Source: Paenibacillus phyllosphaerae (GTDB lineage: Bacteria; Bacillota; Bacilli; Paenibacillales; Paenibacillaceae). Taken from it: a DNA stretch of 64,000 nt. A program made the position numbers and the translations under genes. Below, one piece after another: positions 43,117-54,300 of the stretch (within the stretch, counting starts at the first letter, position 1; each line of letters starts with the position of its first letter). The stretch spans positions 73,113 to 137,112 of the forward strand of contig NZ_JACHXK010000002.1 of assembly GCF_014192105.1 (NCBI RefSeq). Reading direction: 5' to 3'. The notes under the pieces were generated by a model. That model had not been told where the DNA came from. It did not search any database and was given only the letters and a program-made list of their open reading frames with translations.

Positions 43117-44799
43117 ATGAATCGAATATCCGAATCTTTATGGAATCGTAAAAAATGGCTGGCAGTGACGCTCGCCGCTGGGATGCTGACGAGCAGCACG
43201 CCCACCTTGGCGACCGCTGCTTCAGGATCGGCTGCCAGTGAGCAGCTCATTCCGCTGCGAACCGCTGCGGAGCAGATCGGCGCGATCGTGCAATATGACG
43301 TTGCAGCGCGTACGGCTATCGTGCGATGGGCGGGCCACGAGCTCCGTTATACGCTTGGCAAGAGCGAAATGGTTGCGGACGGGAGAGAAATCCCATTAGC
43401 TTCGGCACTGGCTGCGAACGCCGAAGGCCGGATCGTCGTCCCGCTGCGCAGCTTCAACGAATCGCTCGGGATTACGACGGAGTGGAATATGAATGGTGGC
43501 TTGTTGCCGGACATCGAATCTTATGAAGCGCGAGGCGCCGCTTGGATCGAACTGCTCGAACGCGGCAATTGGCCCGCGGCGAGGGAGTCCTTCTCAGGCT
43601 TGCTGGCCGCGTCGCTGCCGCAGCAGCTGCTGGCTGCCTATTGGGCGCAGATAGCCTCGCAATACGGCAATTTAGTAGAGCTGAAGCAGACAACCGTTGA
43701 ACGCAATCTCGTGCATACGACAGCCCAATTGGTCTATCTGACCGACCGCGGCGCCATGTTCACGATCGAGCTTCGTTATGATCAGCAAGGGGATCTGAAC
43801 GACTTGTTTATCCCGCCGGTTGCAGAGACGTCGTATGAACCGCCAGCGTATGATCGGAAGGCGTCGTACACGGAAGAGCCGGTCGTAGTGGGTCAAGGGC
43901 AATTCGCTCTGCCGGGGAAGCTGACCGTTCCGGCGAACGGGAAGATCGCGGCCGTGGCCGTGCTCGTCCATGGCTCGGGACCCAATGATGCGGATGAGTC
44001 GATTGGCGGCGCCAAGATGTTCCGCGACTTGGCAGTCGGACTTGCAAGTAACGGCATCGCTACGCTTCGGTACGCCAAGCGTACCCGGGAGCATTCATTC
44101 CAATCGGTGACGCCTGATTTTACGGTGAATGAAGAAGTGATCGATGACGCTATCCTGGCAGGCGAACTGGTCCGTCAGGATAAACGTTTCCAAGGGCTGC
44201 CGATGGTGCTGGTCGGGCATAGCCAGGGCGGCATGCTCGTTCCGCGCATCCTTAACCAAGATACGCAGCGGCAATTCGATGCCGGCGTCATCATGGCCGG
44301 GCCTTCGAATCCGCTGGAGGACCTTATGCTGATGCAATACGAGGCCGCCGTGGAGCGGGCGCGGCAGCAAGGTGCGCCATTAGAGTTGATTGCGCAGCTG
44401 GAACAACAGGTTCAAGCTTGGGAGCAGACGGTTGCGATCATTAAGGATGAGCAATACACGGCCGAGAATTACCCTGCAACATTACCGCTTGCGAATGCGG
44501 CTTGGTGGCTGGATATGCGCAATTTCTATGGCGGGGAGATTGCCAAGAATCAGAATATTCCGCTGTTCATCGTGCAGGGAGACAATGATGTTCAGGTGCC
44601 GGCGTCGAGCCTGGACGGCTGGAGGGGAGCTTTGGCAGCCCGCACCAACGTGGAATACAAGCTATATCCGAAGCTGAACCATCTGTTCATTCCGTATGAC
44701 CAACCTTCCACGGGAGCGGAATACATGCAACCGGGGAACGTTCCGCTCGAGGTTGTGACGGACTTGGCGGCATGGATGGGACGGCAATCGGCAAGGTAG
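43117..44799 (+). CDS. Secreted alpha/beta hydrolase with copper-amine-oxidase-N-like stalk
   Basis: A 560-residue exported protein. Residues 1-35 are a signal peptide (ends ATAASG). Residues 40-135 match the copper amine oxidase N-terminal-like stalk domain common in Paenibacillus exported proteins (IPLRTAAEQIGAIVQYD, GRIVVPLRSFNESLGI). Residues 145-245 look like a DUF3887-type domain. The hydrolase spans 265-560 with oxyanion-region VLVHGSGPNDADES, nucleophile Ser369 in GHSQGG, Asp491 in GDNDVQVP and His522 in KLNHLF, a complete triad. It is likely an esterase or peptidase of the S9-like alpha/beta group acting outside the cell. ATG 43117 is preceded by GGAAGGGGGAAG; the in-frame 43000 start has no signal sequence. 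Confidence 0.88.
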   Translation: MNRISESLWNRKKWLAVTLAAGMLTSSTPTLATAASGSAASEQLIPLRTAAEQIGAIVQYDVAARTAIVRWAGHELRYTLGKSEMVADGREIPLASALAANAEGRIVVPLRSFNESLGITTEWNMNGGLLPDIESYEARGAAWIELLERGNWPAARESFSGLLAASLPQQLLAAYWAQIASQYGNLVELKQTTVERNLVHTTAQLVYLTDRGAMFTIELRYDQQGDLNDLFIPPVAETSYEPPAYDRKASYTEEPVVVGQGQFALPGKLTVPANGKIAAVAVLVHGSGPNDADESIGGAKMFRDLAVGLASNGIATLRYAKRTREHSFQSVTPDFTVNEEVIDDAILAGELVRQDKRFQGLPMVLVGHSQGGMLVPRILNQDTQRQFDAGVIMAGPSNPLEDLMLMQYEAAVERARQQGAPLELIAQLEQQVQAWEQTVAIIKDEQYTAENYPATLPLANAAWWLDMRNFYGGEIAKNQNIPLFIVQGDNDVQVPASSLDGWRGALAARTNVEYKLYPKLNHLFIPYDQPSTGAEYMQPGNVPLEVVTDLAAWMGRQSAR

Positions 44800-44925
44800 C
44801 GCCGGGACATCTGCCGGGCATCTCGTCATGCAAAGGCTAGCCCGACGCAGGAATCCTTCCTCGCATGGAGAATATAGGGAACGAAGTAGCATGACATCTC
44901 CTCTTGGAAAGGGTTGGGATAGGAT

Positions 44926-45897
44926 ATGACGATCAAAACAGCCATCATCGGAACAGGGTGGTTCAGCAACGTGCATGCCGATCTGCTCTCTCGCATGGAT
45001 GGCGTCTCCGTCGAAGCGTTCGTCGGCACTAGTCTTGACAAGGCAGAGCGTTCCGCCTCCGCTTATGCGTCGGCCCGGGCGTACGCGGACGTGGAGCAGA
45101 TGCTGGATGCCGTTAAGCCGGATGCCGTTTATATTTGCGTGCCGCCATTCGCGCATGGGGACATCGAGCGTCAGTTGATTGAACGCCGTATCCCGTTCTT
45201 GGTGGAGAAGCCGCTCAGCACGAACCTGGAAGTGCCGCAGCAAATCGTGCAAGGCGTGAAAGACGCGGGGCTGATTACGTCAGTCGGCTACCATTTCCGC
45301 TATACGGATGCGGCTTTGAAAGCGGCCGAAGTGTTGGAGGGCCGCAAGATCGGCATGGCGCTAGGCTACTGGATGGGCGATATGCCGCAAGTGTACTGGT
45401 GGCGCAAGCAAGAGGGATCCGGCGGTCAGTTCATTGAGCAAACGACGCATATGGCGGATCTGCTGCGCAGGCTGCTCGGCGAAGTTGACGAGGTGTATGC
45501 GGCATTTGCCCAACGGGCGATGCACGATATCCATGAAGGCGTTACGGTTCATGATGTCGGCACGGTCACGATGAAGCTGAAGAGCGGCGCGGTCGCGACG
45601 ATCTCCAACACCTGCCTGTTACCGGAAGGCGGTCAAGTCGGATTGACGATCTATACGGAGCAAGGGACGGTTGAAGTGAAACCGGATAAACTAGTCGTGG
45701 CGGACAAAGGGATCGTGACCGAATACCGCAATCGCGCGAACCCGTACCAGCGCGAGAACGAGGCGTTCATTCACGCTGTGCGCACCGGGGACACGAGTGG
45801 GATTTCCTCCAATTACGAGGATGCTTACAAGACGATGGAACTGACGTATGCTGCGCTGCGCTCGGCAGAGACCGGTATGCCGGTTAAGCTGGGATAG
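44926..45897 (+). CDS. Gfo/Idh/MocA family oxidoreductase
   Basis: A 323-residue cytoplasmic NAD(P)-dependent oxidoreductase. The Rossmann motif IIGTGWFSNVHADLLS opens the protein, followed by AVYICVPPFAHGDI and the family signature VEKPLSTNLE, whose Lys is catalytic in this family; the His in IEQTTHMADLLRRLLG lies where the second catalytic residue is expected. Members oxidise sugars, inositols or related compounds. The neighbourhood of glycoside hydrolases fits sugar catabolism (inference). ATG 44926 has only a moderate GGGATAGGAT ribosome binding site. A good terminator follows. Confidence 0.9.
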   Translation: MTIKTAIIGTGWFSNVHADLLSRMDGVSVEAFVGTSLDKAERSASAYASARAYADVEQMLDAVKPDAVYICVPPFAHGDIERQLIERRIPFLVEKPLSTNLEVPQQIVQGVKDAGLITSVGYHFRYTDAALKAAEVLEGRKIGMALGYWMGDMPQVYWWRKQEGSGGQFIEQTTHMADLLRRLLGEVDEVYAAFAQRAMHDIHEGVTVHDVGTVTMKLKSGAVATISNTCLLPEGGQVGLTIYTEQGTVEVKPDKLVVADKGIVTEYRNRANPYQRENEAFIHAVRTGDTSGISSNYEDAYKTMELTYAALRSAETGMPVKLG

Positions 45898-45927
45898 CGA
45901 AAAGTCGGATCAAGTCGATGAGAATGA

Positions 45928-45964
45928 CGGATGGTTTGCCCTAGGCGAATCGTCCGTTTTTTTG
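45928..45964 (+). terminator. Terminator after the oxidoreductase gene
   Basis: ACGGATGGTTTGC pairs with GCGAATCGTCCGT with three wobbles around CCTAG, followed by seven T. Confidence 0.8.
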
Positions 45965-46228
45965 TTGTAAGGAAATCGTAAGAATGGTTGTAAGCTCCTT
46001 TCGTTTGAGATGAAAGAAACCGAAGTCGCATTTGCGCAGGTATTGCATGTATGGGTCTATAGAGGGTTGAAGGCCGATTATATGACAAGTTTCTTTATGG
46101 AAAAGTGAAATGACTAGAACTATAGCGCTAATAAATGAGAAAAATAAGAAATTAATGTTATTTTCCGAGGTGCAAATGCGAGATTTATGTGATGTTTTGT
46201 CGTGTGAATAAATATATTTGATAAATTA

Positions 46229-46257
46229 TTGTTAAGTAATATTACACGTGATACGAT
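46229..46257 (+). promoter_or_regulatory. Possible sigma-A promoter of the SLH subtilase gene
   Basis: TTGTTA, 17 bases, TACGAT in an AT-rich region about 110 bases before the start codon. The match is moderate. Confidence 0.35.
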
Positions 46258-46367
46258 CTCCTCAGATAACTTGCTAGATTTACTCTTGCAAGCTAGATTG
46301 CCAGGCATAGTATTTTACATAATATTCCTGCAGCGATTGCCGGGCTCACCAACCAGTGAAAGGGTGC

Positions 46368-49300
46368 ATGAGTCTGAGATCCACGCCATTCCTTACAAAA
46401 ATGGTATCGATACCGCTAGCTGTCGCATTAACCGCCAGCATAGCCGTGCCGATCCCGACATCGGCTGCGACAGCGTCCAGCCTCACCGCGAAAGGCCTCT
46501 TAGAACTGCTTTCCTCGCAATCGCCAGGTTACGTCTCGCCAACCATTAACACCAAATCCGGCAAGCCGGTGCGCGTCATCTTGACGCTTAAGCAGGAGCC
46601 GGCAGCCGTATCGAAGTATGCCAGCAGGCTGGGCATTGCCTCCATGTCGGAAGCGGCCTCCAAGCGCGCTGTCGCATCGGAGCAGAATACGCTGATCAGC
46701 AAGGCGGAATCCACGGGAATCGATATGAAGGTCAATTATCGCTTCGATACCGTGCTCAACGGCATGGAAGTCACCGTGCCGGCTGATCAAATACCGAAGC
46801 TCGCCGCGCTGCCCGGCGTCGATTCCGTCTACGAAAATTTGACTTATTATAACTTGCCCGATCAAGAACCGCCTGCTGAAGGTTCGGAGGATCCTTACAT
46901 CGATTATGAACCGCTCCAGCAGTTGGGCGTCGAAGCGGCGTGGGAAGCCGGTCTTACCGGCAAAGGACTCAAGGTCGGCGTTATCGACACGGGCGTGGAT
47001 TACGCGCATCCGGATCTAAAGGACGCTTACGTCGGCGGTTATAACGCGCATACCCATTCGGATGACCCGTACGAAGAAATTCCGAATGCGGAGACCGGCA
47101 ATGCCGGAACTTCGCACGGCACGCATGTCTCGGGTACGATCGTCGGACAAGCGAAGAACAGCGCATCCGACGTGCTGCAGCAGGGCATCGCTCCGGATGC
47201 GGAGCTGTATGCGTATAAGGTGCTGGCCTACAATGAGGAGACCGGACGGTCTTCCGGTTCTTCCGCGCAGGTCATCGACGGCATCGAACACGCGGTTGAG
47301 GACGGAATGGATGTGATCAACCTATCGTTAGGCGCCGACGGCGACAAGAGTCCGAACTCGCCGGATGCGATTGCGATCAACAATGCCGTGCTAGCTGGAG
47401 TTGTCGCGGTCGTGGCGAGCGGCAATGCCGCAGATACCGGACCTTATTATTACTCGATGGGCTCGCCGTCGACTTCGCAGCTGGCCATCGCCGTCGGTGC
47501 GGCAACGAGCTTGTCCAAGCGGTTCGAGGCAACGCTCACGACGGAGATCACGGAAGTGAAGCAGGCTGAACCGCCTGCCGAGGATGATGCTGCTGCAGTT
47601 GAAGTCGCGCCGGCAGTTAAAGCGGTTTCCGAAGCAGGAGAAGCGCCAGTAGCTGAGGCGGCGTCCGAAGCGGAGCAAGTGCCTGCAGCGGACGAATTAG
47701 CTGCCGCGGCAACAACTCCGGCCGAAGAAGCGCCGCCAAGTTCTGGCAGGGGAGCGGGGACCGTTGTTCCGGTTCCAGTGGCAAGCCCAATCAGTCTGAT
47801 GGCTTGGAAAACAGGCCAAGAGGATTTTACCGGCCTGCTGGGAACGGACAAGCTTAGCGGCGTATACGTAGGGATTGGCGATACGGCCGATTATGAGGGC
47901 AAGGATGTCAAGGGGAAGGTTGCATTCATCTCCCGCGGCAGCTTGACCTTCGTGGACAAAATCGCGATTGCGAAGGCTCATGGCGCGATCGCTGCGGTCA
48001 TCTTCAACGGCGTGAACAGCGGTACGGACGCCGATCTTAGCGAATCGATCCCGGGCCGCGACGACATCATCGGGCCGAATGGTTTCCTCGGCGACAGCTT
48101 GGAGTATATTCCGACCTTCGATATGGCAGGCGCGCAAGGGCGGGCTATAGCAAGACAGCTGGTTGCCGCTCCTGGAGCCGAGCTTAATTTTCAATTCGGC
48201 GGCGATTACGAAATGACGCAGGTAGCAGGCGACACCATGGCCAGCTTCAGCTCGCGCGGTCCGGACTCCGATGAGAATTTGAGCATCAAGCCGGATGTTG
48301 TCGCGCCTGGCGTCAATATTTTGTCGACCCTGCCTGCATACGGCAAGGATAATCCGGACATCTCTTATGCGGAAGCTTATGGCCGCAGCAGCGGAACGAG
48401 TATGGCGACTCCGCATATAGCCGGTCTTGCGCTGCTGCTTCAGCAACAGCATCCGGACTGGACGCCGTTCGATATTCGCGCAGCGCTTGCCAATACCTCG
48501 GACCCAATCTCGGATGAAGTAGGGACGCTGTATGATGTGTATTCGCAGGGCGCCGGCCGCGCGAATATCGCAAGCGCGATCAAGACTCCTGCGCTGCTGC
48601 AGACGGTGGAGAACATTACGATTCTCGATACGAACCTGAGGGAACGCGAGGTCGTTAATTATGGTTCGTCTGCAAGCTTCGGCTTGATGGAGGCCGGAAG
48701 CGGCGAGAAGTCGATCAAGCTTCAGCTGAAGAACTTCTCGGATAACGATCTGACGTACCAAGCCGCGGTCGTTATGCATGACACCGTAACGTCGGATCCG
48801 TATGAACCGGTCGAGACTCCCGATATCGACAATATTGACGTGAGCCTCAAAGGAACGTCGAGCGGGAAAATCAAAGTCGACGACGCGGATGACGGCAAGC
48901 CGGCCGTAGAGGAGTTCGAGCTGGTTCTACAGCCGCAAGAAGATGCCGGGAATGGCGTCTATGAGGGCGAGGTCGTGCTCACGAGCGCAGGATTGCCGGA
49001 TCTGCATCTCCCGTTCGTCGTCCATGTCGGGACGGAGCGTCCGACCAATGGGTTCGGCGTACAGGATGTGTCCGCAGCGCCGGCCGTGTATACGCCTGAC
49101 GGCGATGGCAAGAACGATACGACCGATATCGGCTATACGCTGACCGATCCGAACGTCGTATATACGGAACTGAATGCCTATGGGCTTGACGATGAGTATG
49201 TTGGCACGCTCGCGGTGAGGATGGAAGAGGACGAGAACGGCTATTTGAAGTTCTTGCCAACCGGCGCTCAATCATTCGAAGATGTGGGCAGCGCTTATCG

Positions 49301-51062
49301 CAAGCATGTAGGCGAGAGCGTAACGCAATTCGAGAAGGATGAGAATGGGCAGGATATCATCTACCATCTGACGCAGGGAACGTATCGCGTTGAGATTTTT
49401 GCGATCGCGCTGGATGATGAGGGGCTGCCGTACACGTATTCCGGATTAAGCCAGATTCGCGTTGAAGACGCCGCCCAGTATGAGGTCACCGAAGCGGTCA
49501 CGAATTTCGAACCGCAGAAAGTGAATACGACATCGGTAGGCAAAACAGTGCTTACTTTGCCTGCGTCTGATACCGTGACCTACTCCGTTACCGGCAGCAG
49601 CAATGCGGAATACATCGCCGATAATGTACTGAAGAAGCTCCCGAAATCCGGATCAGACGACGTTACGGTAGAACTGACGGTCAAAGCGGTGAATAAAGCG
49701 AATCCGTCCTATTCAGCGACAACGACCGTTCCGGTCACCTTACAAGCGAAGCCGTCGAATTCAGGCGGCGGATACACGCCAATCACGCCGACACCGCCAA
49801 CGCCGTCTACGCCGACGCCGTCTACGCCGACGCCTGAAGCAGACGATGCCTCGGCGCTTGCGTTAGTCGCGCAAGGTCAGCTGCAGAAGACGCTTGCCGC
49901 AGACGTGACGACCCAAGAGGGCGTTGCGGAAGCGACGGTGACAGATGCGGCGTGGAGCGAAGCGTTGGCTGCGGGTGGCACATCCCCTGTCGCGGTCATC
50001 GTTACCGCTGCTGCCGATCAAGGCCAAACGGTTCGCTTCACGCTGACGGCCGATCAGGTCGCGCAGTTCGTTAAGGCGCCGGCCGGCAGCACGATCGTGG
50101 TAACCGCAGGCGGCTCGTCGCTTGCGATCCCGGTGGAGCTAGTGCAAGGGCTGCCGGCTGGAACAGGCTTGACGGCAACGATCGCACCGAAAGCGGATCA
50201 GACGGCGGCTTTCGCGAGTGAAGCGGAAGGAACTACGATTATTGGCGAGCCGGTAGCCTTCGAGGTACAGGCGATCCAAGCTGACGGGGCGAAGCCGATT
50301 GCCGTACCGGCAGGACTCTTCGTGAAGCGTGCGTTCACGCTGCCCGGCACGATTCAGCCGAATTCGGCCGGCGTTCTCTATGAAGAGGGCGGCGCTGTCC
50401 AGCCTATCGCTTCGGTGTTCTTGCCGCAGAATAATGGAACGACAATCGTAACGGTAAGCCGCGCAGGGTTCTCGACTTACGCTGCCGTAACGCGCCTGGT
50501 CGCGTTCACCGATATTGCCGGCAGCTGGGCGGAGCCGCAGATCAAGGCGCTCGCGACGAAGCTGCTCATCAACGGGACGACCGAGACTACATTCTCGCCG
50601 AAACAAGCGTTAACTCGCGCGGAATTCGCTTCGCTGTTGACTCGCGCGCTTGGCCTGACGGCCACGGGTTCGGCTTCGTTCAGCGATGTATCGGCCAGCG
50701 ACTGGTTCGCTAAGGACGCAGCCGCGGCCTATGAAGCCGGTCTCATTACCGGCATGCCGGACGGTACATTCCAGCCGGAAGCGCTTCTTACGCGCGATCA
50801 GCTAAGCGTTATTCTGGCCCGTGCGCTGAAACTGCTAGGCATTACCGCAGATACCGGCACGCCGTCGCGCCATGCTTACGGTGACGAAGGGCAATTCCCG
50901 GGTTATGCCAAGGAAAGCATCGAGGCGGTGACGGCCGCCGGCATCCTCCAGGGCGAATCGATTGACGGCAAATCCTACTTCAACGGCAATAGAGCGGCGA
51001 CTCGCGATGTCGCGGCAACCGTGCTCTACAAGCTGCTGCAAAAAGCCAAACTGACGGATTAA
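46368..51062 (+). CDS. SLH-anchored subtilisin-like serine protease (S8, Vpr-type)
   Basis: A 1564-residue secreted protease. Signal peptide about 1-34; I9-type propeptide (60-165, VRVILTLKQEP); S8 domain with Asp207 (VIDTGVDYAHPDL), His250 (SHGTHVSGT) and Ser678 (GTSMATPH); a PA domain inserted before the Ser (about 490-610, KGKVAFISRGSLTFVDKI); FN3-like domains; a Pro/Thr linker (PTPPTPSTPTPSTPTP); an unassigned domain; three C-terminal SLH repeats from about residue 1378. Between His and PA lies an unusual 70-residue Ala/Glu/Pro-rich insert. ATG 46368 follows AAAGGG closely; GTG 46356 is an alternative without a ribosome binding site. It should act on the cell surface. Confidence 0.93.
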   Translation: MSLRSTPFLTKMVSIPLAVALTASIAVPIPTSAATASSLTAKGLLELLSSQSPGYVSPTINTKSGKPVRVILTLKQEPAAVSKYASRLGIASMSEAASKRAVASEQNTLISKAESTGIDMKVNYRFDTVLNGMEVTVPADQIPKLAALPGVDSVYENLTYYNLPDQEPPAEGSEDPYIDYEPLQQLGVEAAWEAGLTGKGLKVGVIDTGVDYAHPDLKDAYVGGYNAHTHSDDPYEEIPNAETGNAGTSHGTHVSGTIVGQAKNSASDVLQQGIAPDAELYAYKVLAYNEETGRSSGSSAQVIDGIEHAVEDGMDVINLSLGADGDKSPNSPDAIAINNAVLAGVVAVVASGNAADTGPYYYSMGSPSTSQLAIAVGAATSLSKRFEATLTTEITEVKQAEPPAEDDAAAVEVAPAVKAVSEAGEAPVAEAASEAEQVPAADELAAAATTPAEEAPPSSGRGAGTVVPVPVASPISLMAWKTGQEDFTGLLGTDKLSGVYVGIGDTADYEGKDVKGKVAFISRGSLTFVDKIAIAKAHGAIAAVIFNGVNSGTDADLSESIPGRDDIIGPNGFLGDSLEYIPTFDMAGAQGRAIARQLVAAPGAELNFQFGGDYEMTQVAGDTMASFSSRGPDSDENLSIKPDVVAPGVNILSTLPAYGKDNPDISYAEAYGRSSGTSMATPHIAGLALLLQQQHPDWTPFDIRAALANTSDPISDEVGTLYDVYSQGAGRANIASAIKTPALLQTVENITILDTNLREREVVNYGSSASFGLMEAGSGEKSIKLQLKNFSDNDLTYQAAVVMHDTVTSDPYEPVETPDIDNIDVSLKGTSSGKIKVDDADDGKPAVEEFELVLQPQEDAGNGVYEGEVVLTSAGLPDLHLPFVVHVGTERPTNGFGVQDVSAAPAVYTPDGDGKNDTTDIGYTLTDPNVVYTELNAYGLDDEYVGTLAVRMEEDENGYLKFLPTGAQSFEDVGSAYRKHVGESVTQFEKDENGQDIIYHLTQGTYRVEIFAIALDDEGLPYTYSGLSQIRVEDAAQYEVTEAVTNFEPQKVNTTSVGKTVLTLPASDTVTYSVTGSSNAEYIADNVLKKLPKSGSDDVTVELTVKAVNKANPSYSATTTVPVTLQAKPSNSGGGYTPITPTPPTPSTPTPSTPTPEADDASALALVAQGQLQKTLAADVTTQEGVAEATVTDAAWSEALAAGGTSPVAVIVTAAADQGQTVRFTLTADQVAQFVKAPAGSTIVVTAGGSSLAIPVELVQGLPAGTGLTATIAPKADQTAAFASEAEGTTIIGEPVAFEVQAIQADGAKPIAVPAGLFVKRAFTLPGTIQPNSAGVLYEEGGAVQPIASVFLPQNNGTTIVTVSRAGFSTYAAVTRLVAFTDIAGSWAEPQIKALATKLLINGTTETTFSPKQALTRAEFASLLTRALGLTATGSASFSDVSASDWFAKDAAAAYEAGLITGMPDGTFQPEALLTRDQLSVILARALKLLGITADTGTPSRHAYGDEGQFPGYAKESIEAVTAAGILQGESIDGKSYFNGNRAATRDVAATVLYKLLQKAKLTD

Positions 51063-51114
51063 CCGTCTGAACGGCGGGAGAGAGTAACGATTGAGTAATA
51101 AAGGTATGAACGAC

Positions 51115-51143
51115 AGCCCTGCCGGTATCCGGCAGGGCTTATT
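51115..51143 (+). terminator. Hairpin terminator after the SLH subtilase
   Basis: AGCCCTGCCGG pairs perfectly with CCGGCAGGGCT around TAT. The T-tract is short (TATT). Confidence 0.6.
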
Positions 51144-51261
51144 GGCGCTCGGCAAGGAAATGGTCTTCAACTTTCGAGTGAAGGCAGAAAGGCTATCAAT
51201 ATTTTCCACTCCAACTGTTCAATTTTCTCAGTGTGGCGGGAAATCGAAGTTGCCTACAATG

Positions 51262-51277
51262 ATGATAACGCTTGCAA
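51262..51277. promoter_or_regulatory. cre site upstream of the beta/alpha-amylase
   Basis: ATGATAACGCTTGCAA matches WTGNNARCGNWWWCAW at all but one position. It lies about 75 bases before the amylase start codon, where CcpA would repress transcription on glucose. Confidence 0.65.
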
Positions 51278-51352
51278 GAGAGGGGGAACCATACACATCA
51301 CGGGAAGACAGCAGATGGCACCGATTTTCAACAAACAAGGAGGCAGATATTG

Positions 51353-54300
51353 ATGTCAGGTTTAACGAGGCGCGTAAGGCAGACCGTCGCGCTGCTGCTT
51401 AGTTTTGCGCTCATGCTCTCGGTGGCGTATAACGTCCAGGTGAAGGATACGGAGGCCGCGGTGGCCAGCGATTTCAAGGCGGCCGTCATGGGGCCGCTCG
51501 CGCAGGTGACCGATTGGAACGCCTTCAAGGCGCAGCTGCAGACGCTGAAGAACAACAATGTCTATGCGATCACGCAGGATGTATGGTGGGGGCTGGTCGA
51601 AGCGGCCGGCGACAATCAATTCGATTGGAGCTACTACAAGCAGTATGCCAGCGTCGTGAAGGAGGTCGGACTCAAGTGGATCCCGATCATCTCCACGCAC
51701 AAATGCGGCGACAACGTAGGCGACGCCTGCTACATCGAGATTCCTTCCTGGCTCTGGAACAAAGGAACGGCCGATGAGATGAAGCTGAAGAGCGAGACCG
51801 GCTACGTGAACAGCGAGGCCGTATCGCCGCTCTGGAGCGGGGTGGGGACGCAGTATTCGGAACTGTACAGCGCGTTTGCCGCTGCTTTCGCCGAGTACAA
51901 ATCGATTATTCCGAAAATCTATCTCAGCGCGGGCCCTTCCGGCGAGCTCCGCTTCCCATCGTACTATGCGCCGGCCGGCTGGAGCTACCCGTCCCGCGGG
52001 AAATTCCAAGTCTATTCCGAGCATGCGAAACAGGCATTCCGCACGGCGATGAAGACCAAGTACGGCTCGCTCAGCGGCATTAACGCCGCCTGGGGCAGCA
52101 GCCTGACGAGCGAGAGCCAGATCAGCCCGCCGACGGACGGCGACGGTTTCTACACGGGCGGCGGCTATGCGTCGACGTACGGCAAAGATTTTCTCTCCTG
52201 GTACCAAAGCGTGCTGGAGAACCATCTGAGCGTAATCGGCCAGGCTGCGCATAACAGCTTCGACTCCGTATTCAATGTGCCGATCGGCGCAAAGGTCTCA
52301 GGCGTGCACTGGCAGATGACGAACCCGACGATGCCGCACAGCGCGGAGCACGCTGCCGGCTACTACGACTACAACCGGCTGATCCAGACGTTCAAGGACA
52401 CGAACCTGGATCTCACCTTCACTTGCCTGGAGATGTACGATTCCGGCAGCGCGCCGAACTACAATATGCCGTCCTCGCTGGTCGATCAGATCTCGGCTAT
52501 CGCCAATAGCAAGGGCGTGCGCCTGAACGGCGAGAATGCGCTGCCTGTCAGCGGCAGCGGCGGCTTCAGCAAGATCGAACAGAAGCTAACGCAGTACGGG
52601 TACACCGGTTTTACGCTGCTGCGCATCAATAATGTCGTGAACAGCGACGGTTCCGCAACCGGCGAGATGGCGAACTTCAAGAACTATGTGACCAAGTATT
52701 CGACGGCCGACAGCGGATCCGGAGGCGGAGGAACGAGCAATTCCGTCACGGTGTACTACAAGAAAGGCTTCGCGACGCCATACATGCACTACCGTCCTTT
52801 AGGCGGTTCGTGGACGACGGCTCCGGGCGTTGCCATGCCGAATTCCGATGTGAGCGGCTATGCTTCGCTTACCGTCAATATCGGATCGGCGACGCAGCTG
52901 GAAGTGGCGTTTAATAACGGCAGCGGCACGTGGGACAGCAACAACACGAGCAACTATGTCTTCGGCACGGGCATATCGACGTACACGCCGGGGACGAATG
53001 GTGCGGCAGGCACGATTACTGCCGGCAAGCCGGCCGTCGATACGGGAGGCGGCACAGGTACAGGGAGCAGTGCCGTTATTTACTACCAAAAAGGTTTCTC
53101 CACGCCTTATGCGCATTACCGCGTAGCTGGAGGAAGCTGGACGACGGTACCGGGTTTGCCGATGGCCGATTCGGATGTAAGCGGCTATGCATCCATTACG
53201 ATCCAGCTCGGAAGCGCGGCGCAAGTGGAAGTGGCATTCAATAACGGCAGCGGCACATGGGACAGCAATAATGCGAGCAATTATTTCTTCGGCGCGGGAA
53301 CATCGACGTACACGCCGGGAACGAACGGCGCAGCGGGCTCGATTACGGCAGGTAAGCCTTCTGGCAGCACGGGAACCGGCACCGATAACAGCGGTGGCGG
53401 CGTTACTCCGGTCGATCTCGGAGACTGGTCGTCGAAAAGCATCTATTTCATCATGACCGACCGGTTCGTCAACGGGGATACCAGCAACGACAACTACGGC
53501 GGCTTTAACAGCAACAAGTCGGATATGTCGAAGTGGCACGGCGGGGACTTTCAGGGCATTATCAATAACTTGGACTATATTAAAAACATGGGCTTCAACG
53601 CGATCTGGATCACGCCTGTACAGATGCAGCGCAGCGAGAATGCCTACCACGGCTATCATACGTACGACTTCTACGCGATCGACGGCCATCTCGGCACGAT
53701 GGCCACATTCCAGGAACTTGTGAATACGGCGCACAACAAAGGGATCGCCGTTATGCTCGACGTCGTCCTGAACCACACGGGCGACTTCAACAACAGCGGT
53801 TATGCGAAGGCGCCGTTCAACAATGCCGATTGGTACCATCATAATGGCGACATTACGAGCGCGGATTACAATACGAATAATCAATGGAGGATCGAGAATG
53901 GCGATGTGGCCGGCCTCGATGACCTGAACCAAGAGAATACGGCCGTCATGACCGAGCTGAAGAACTGGATTGCATGGCTCAAGAACGAATCCGGAGTCGA
54001 TGGCCTGCGCGTCGATACGGCGAAACATGTGCCGAAGTGGGCGCTCAAAGAATTCGATACGGCCGCGAATACGTTTACGATTGGCGAGGTATACAGCGGA
54101 GATGCAACCTATGTGGGCGATTACAGCAACTATTTGGATGCCGTGCTCGACTTCCCGATGTATTACACGATGAAAGACGTCTTCGCCAGCGACGGTTCGA
54201 TGACGATGATCCACGATCGTTACGCGCAAGACAGCAAGTACCGCGACACGAAGTACAACGGTTTGTTCCTCGACAACCATGACCTGAAGCGCTTCTTGAA

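Larger units (their letters stand above)
45898..46367. other. AT-rich leader/promoter region before the SLH subtilase
   Basis: It starts with the oxidoreductase terminator (45928-45964). The remainder is notably AT-rich compared with the flanking genes and has no supported coding frame. A plausible promoter lies at 46229-46257, giving an untranslated leader of about 100 bases. Confidence 0.55.
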
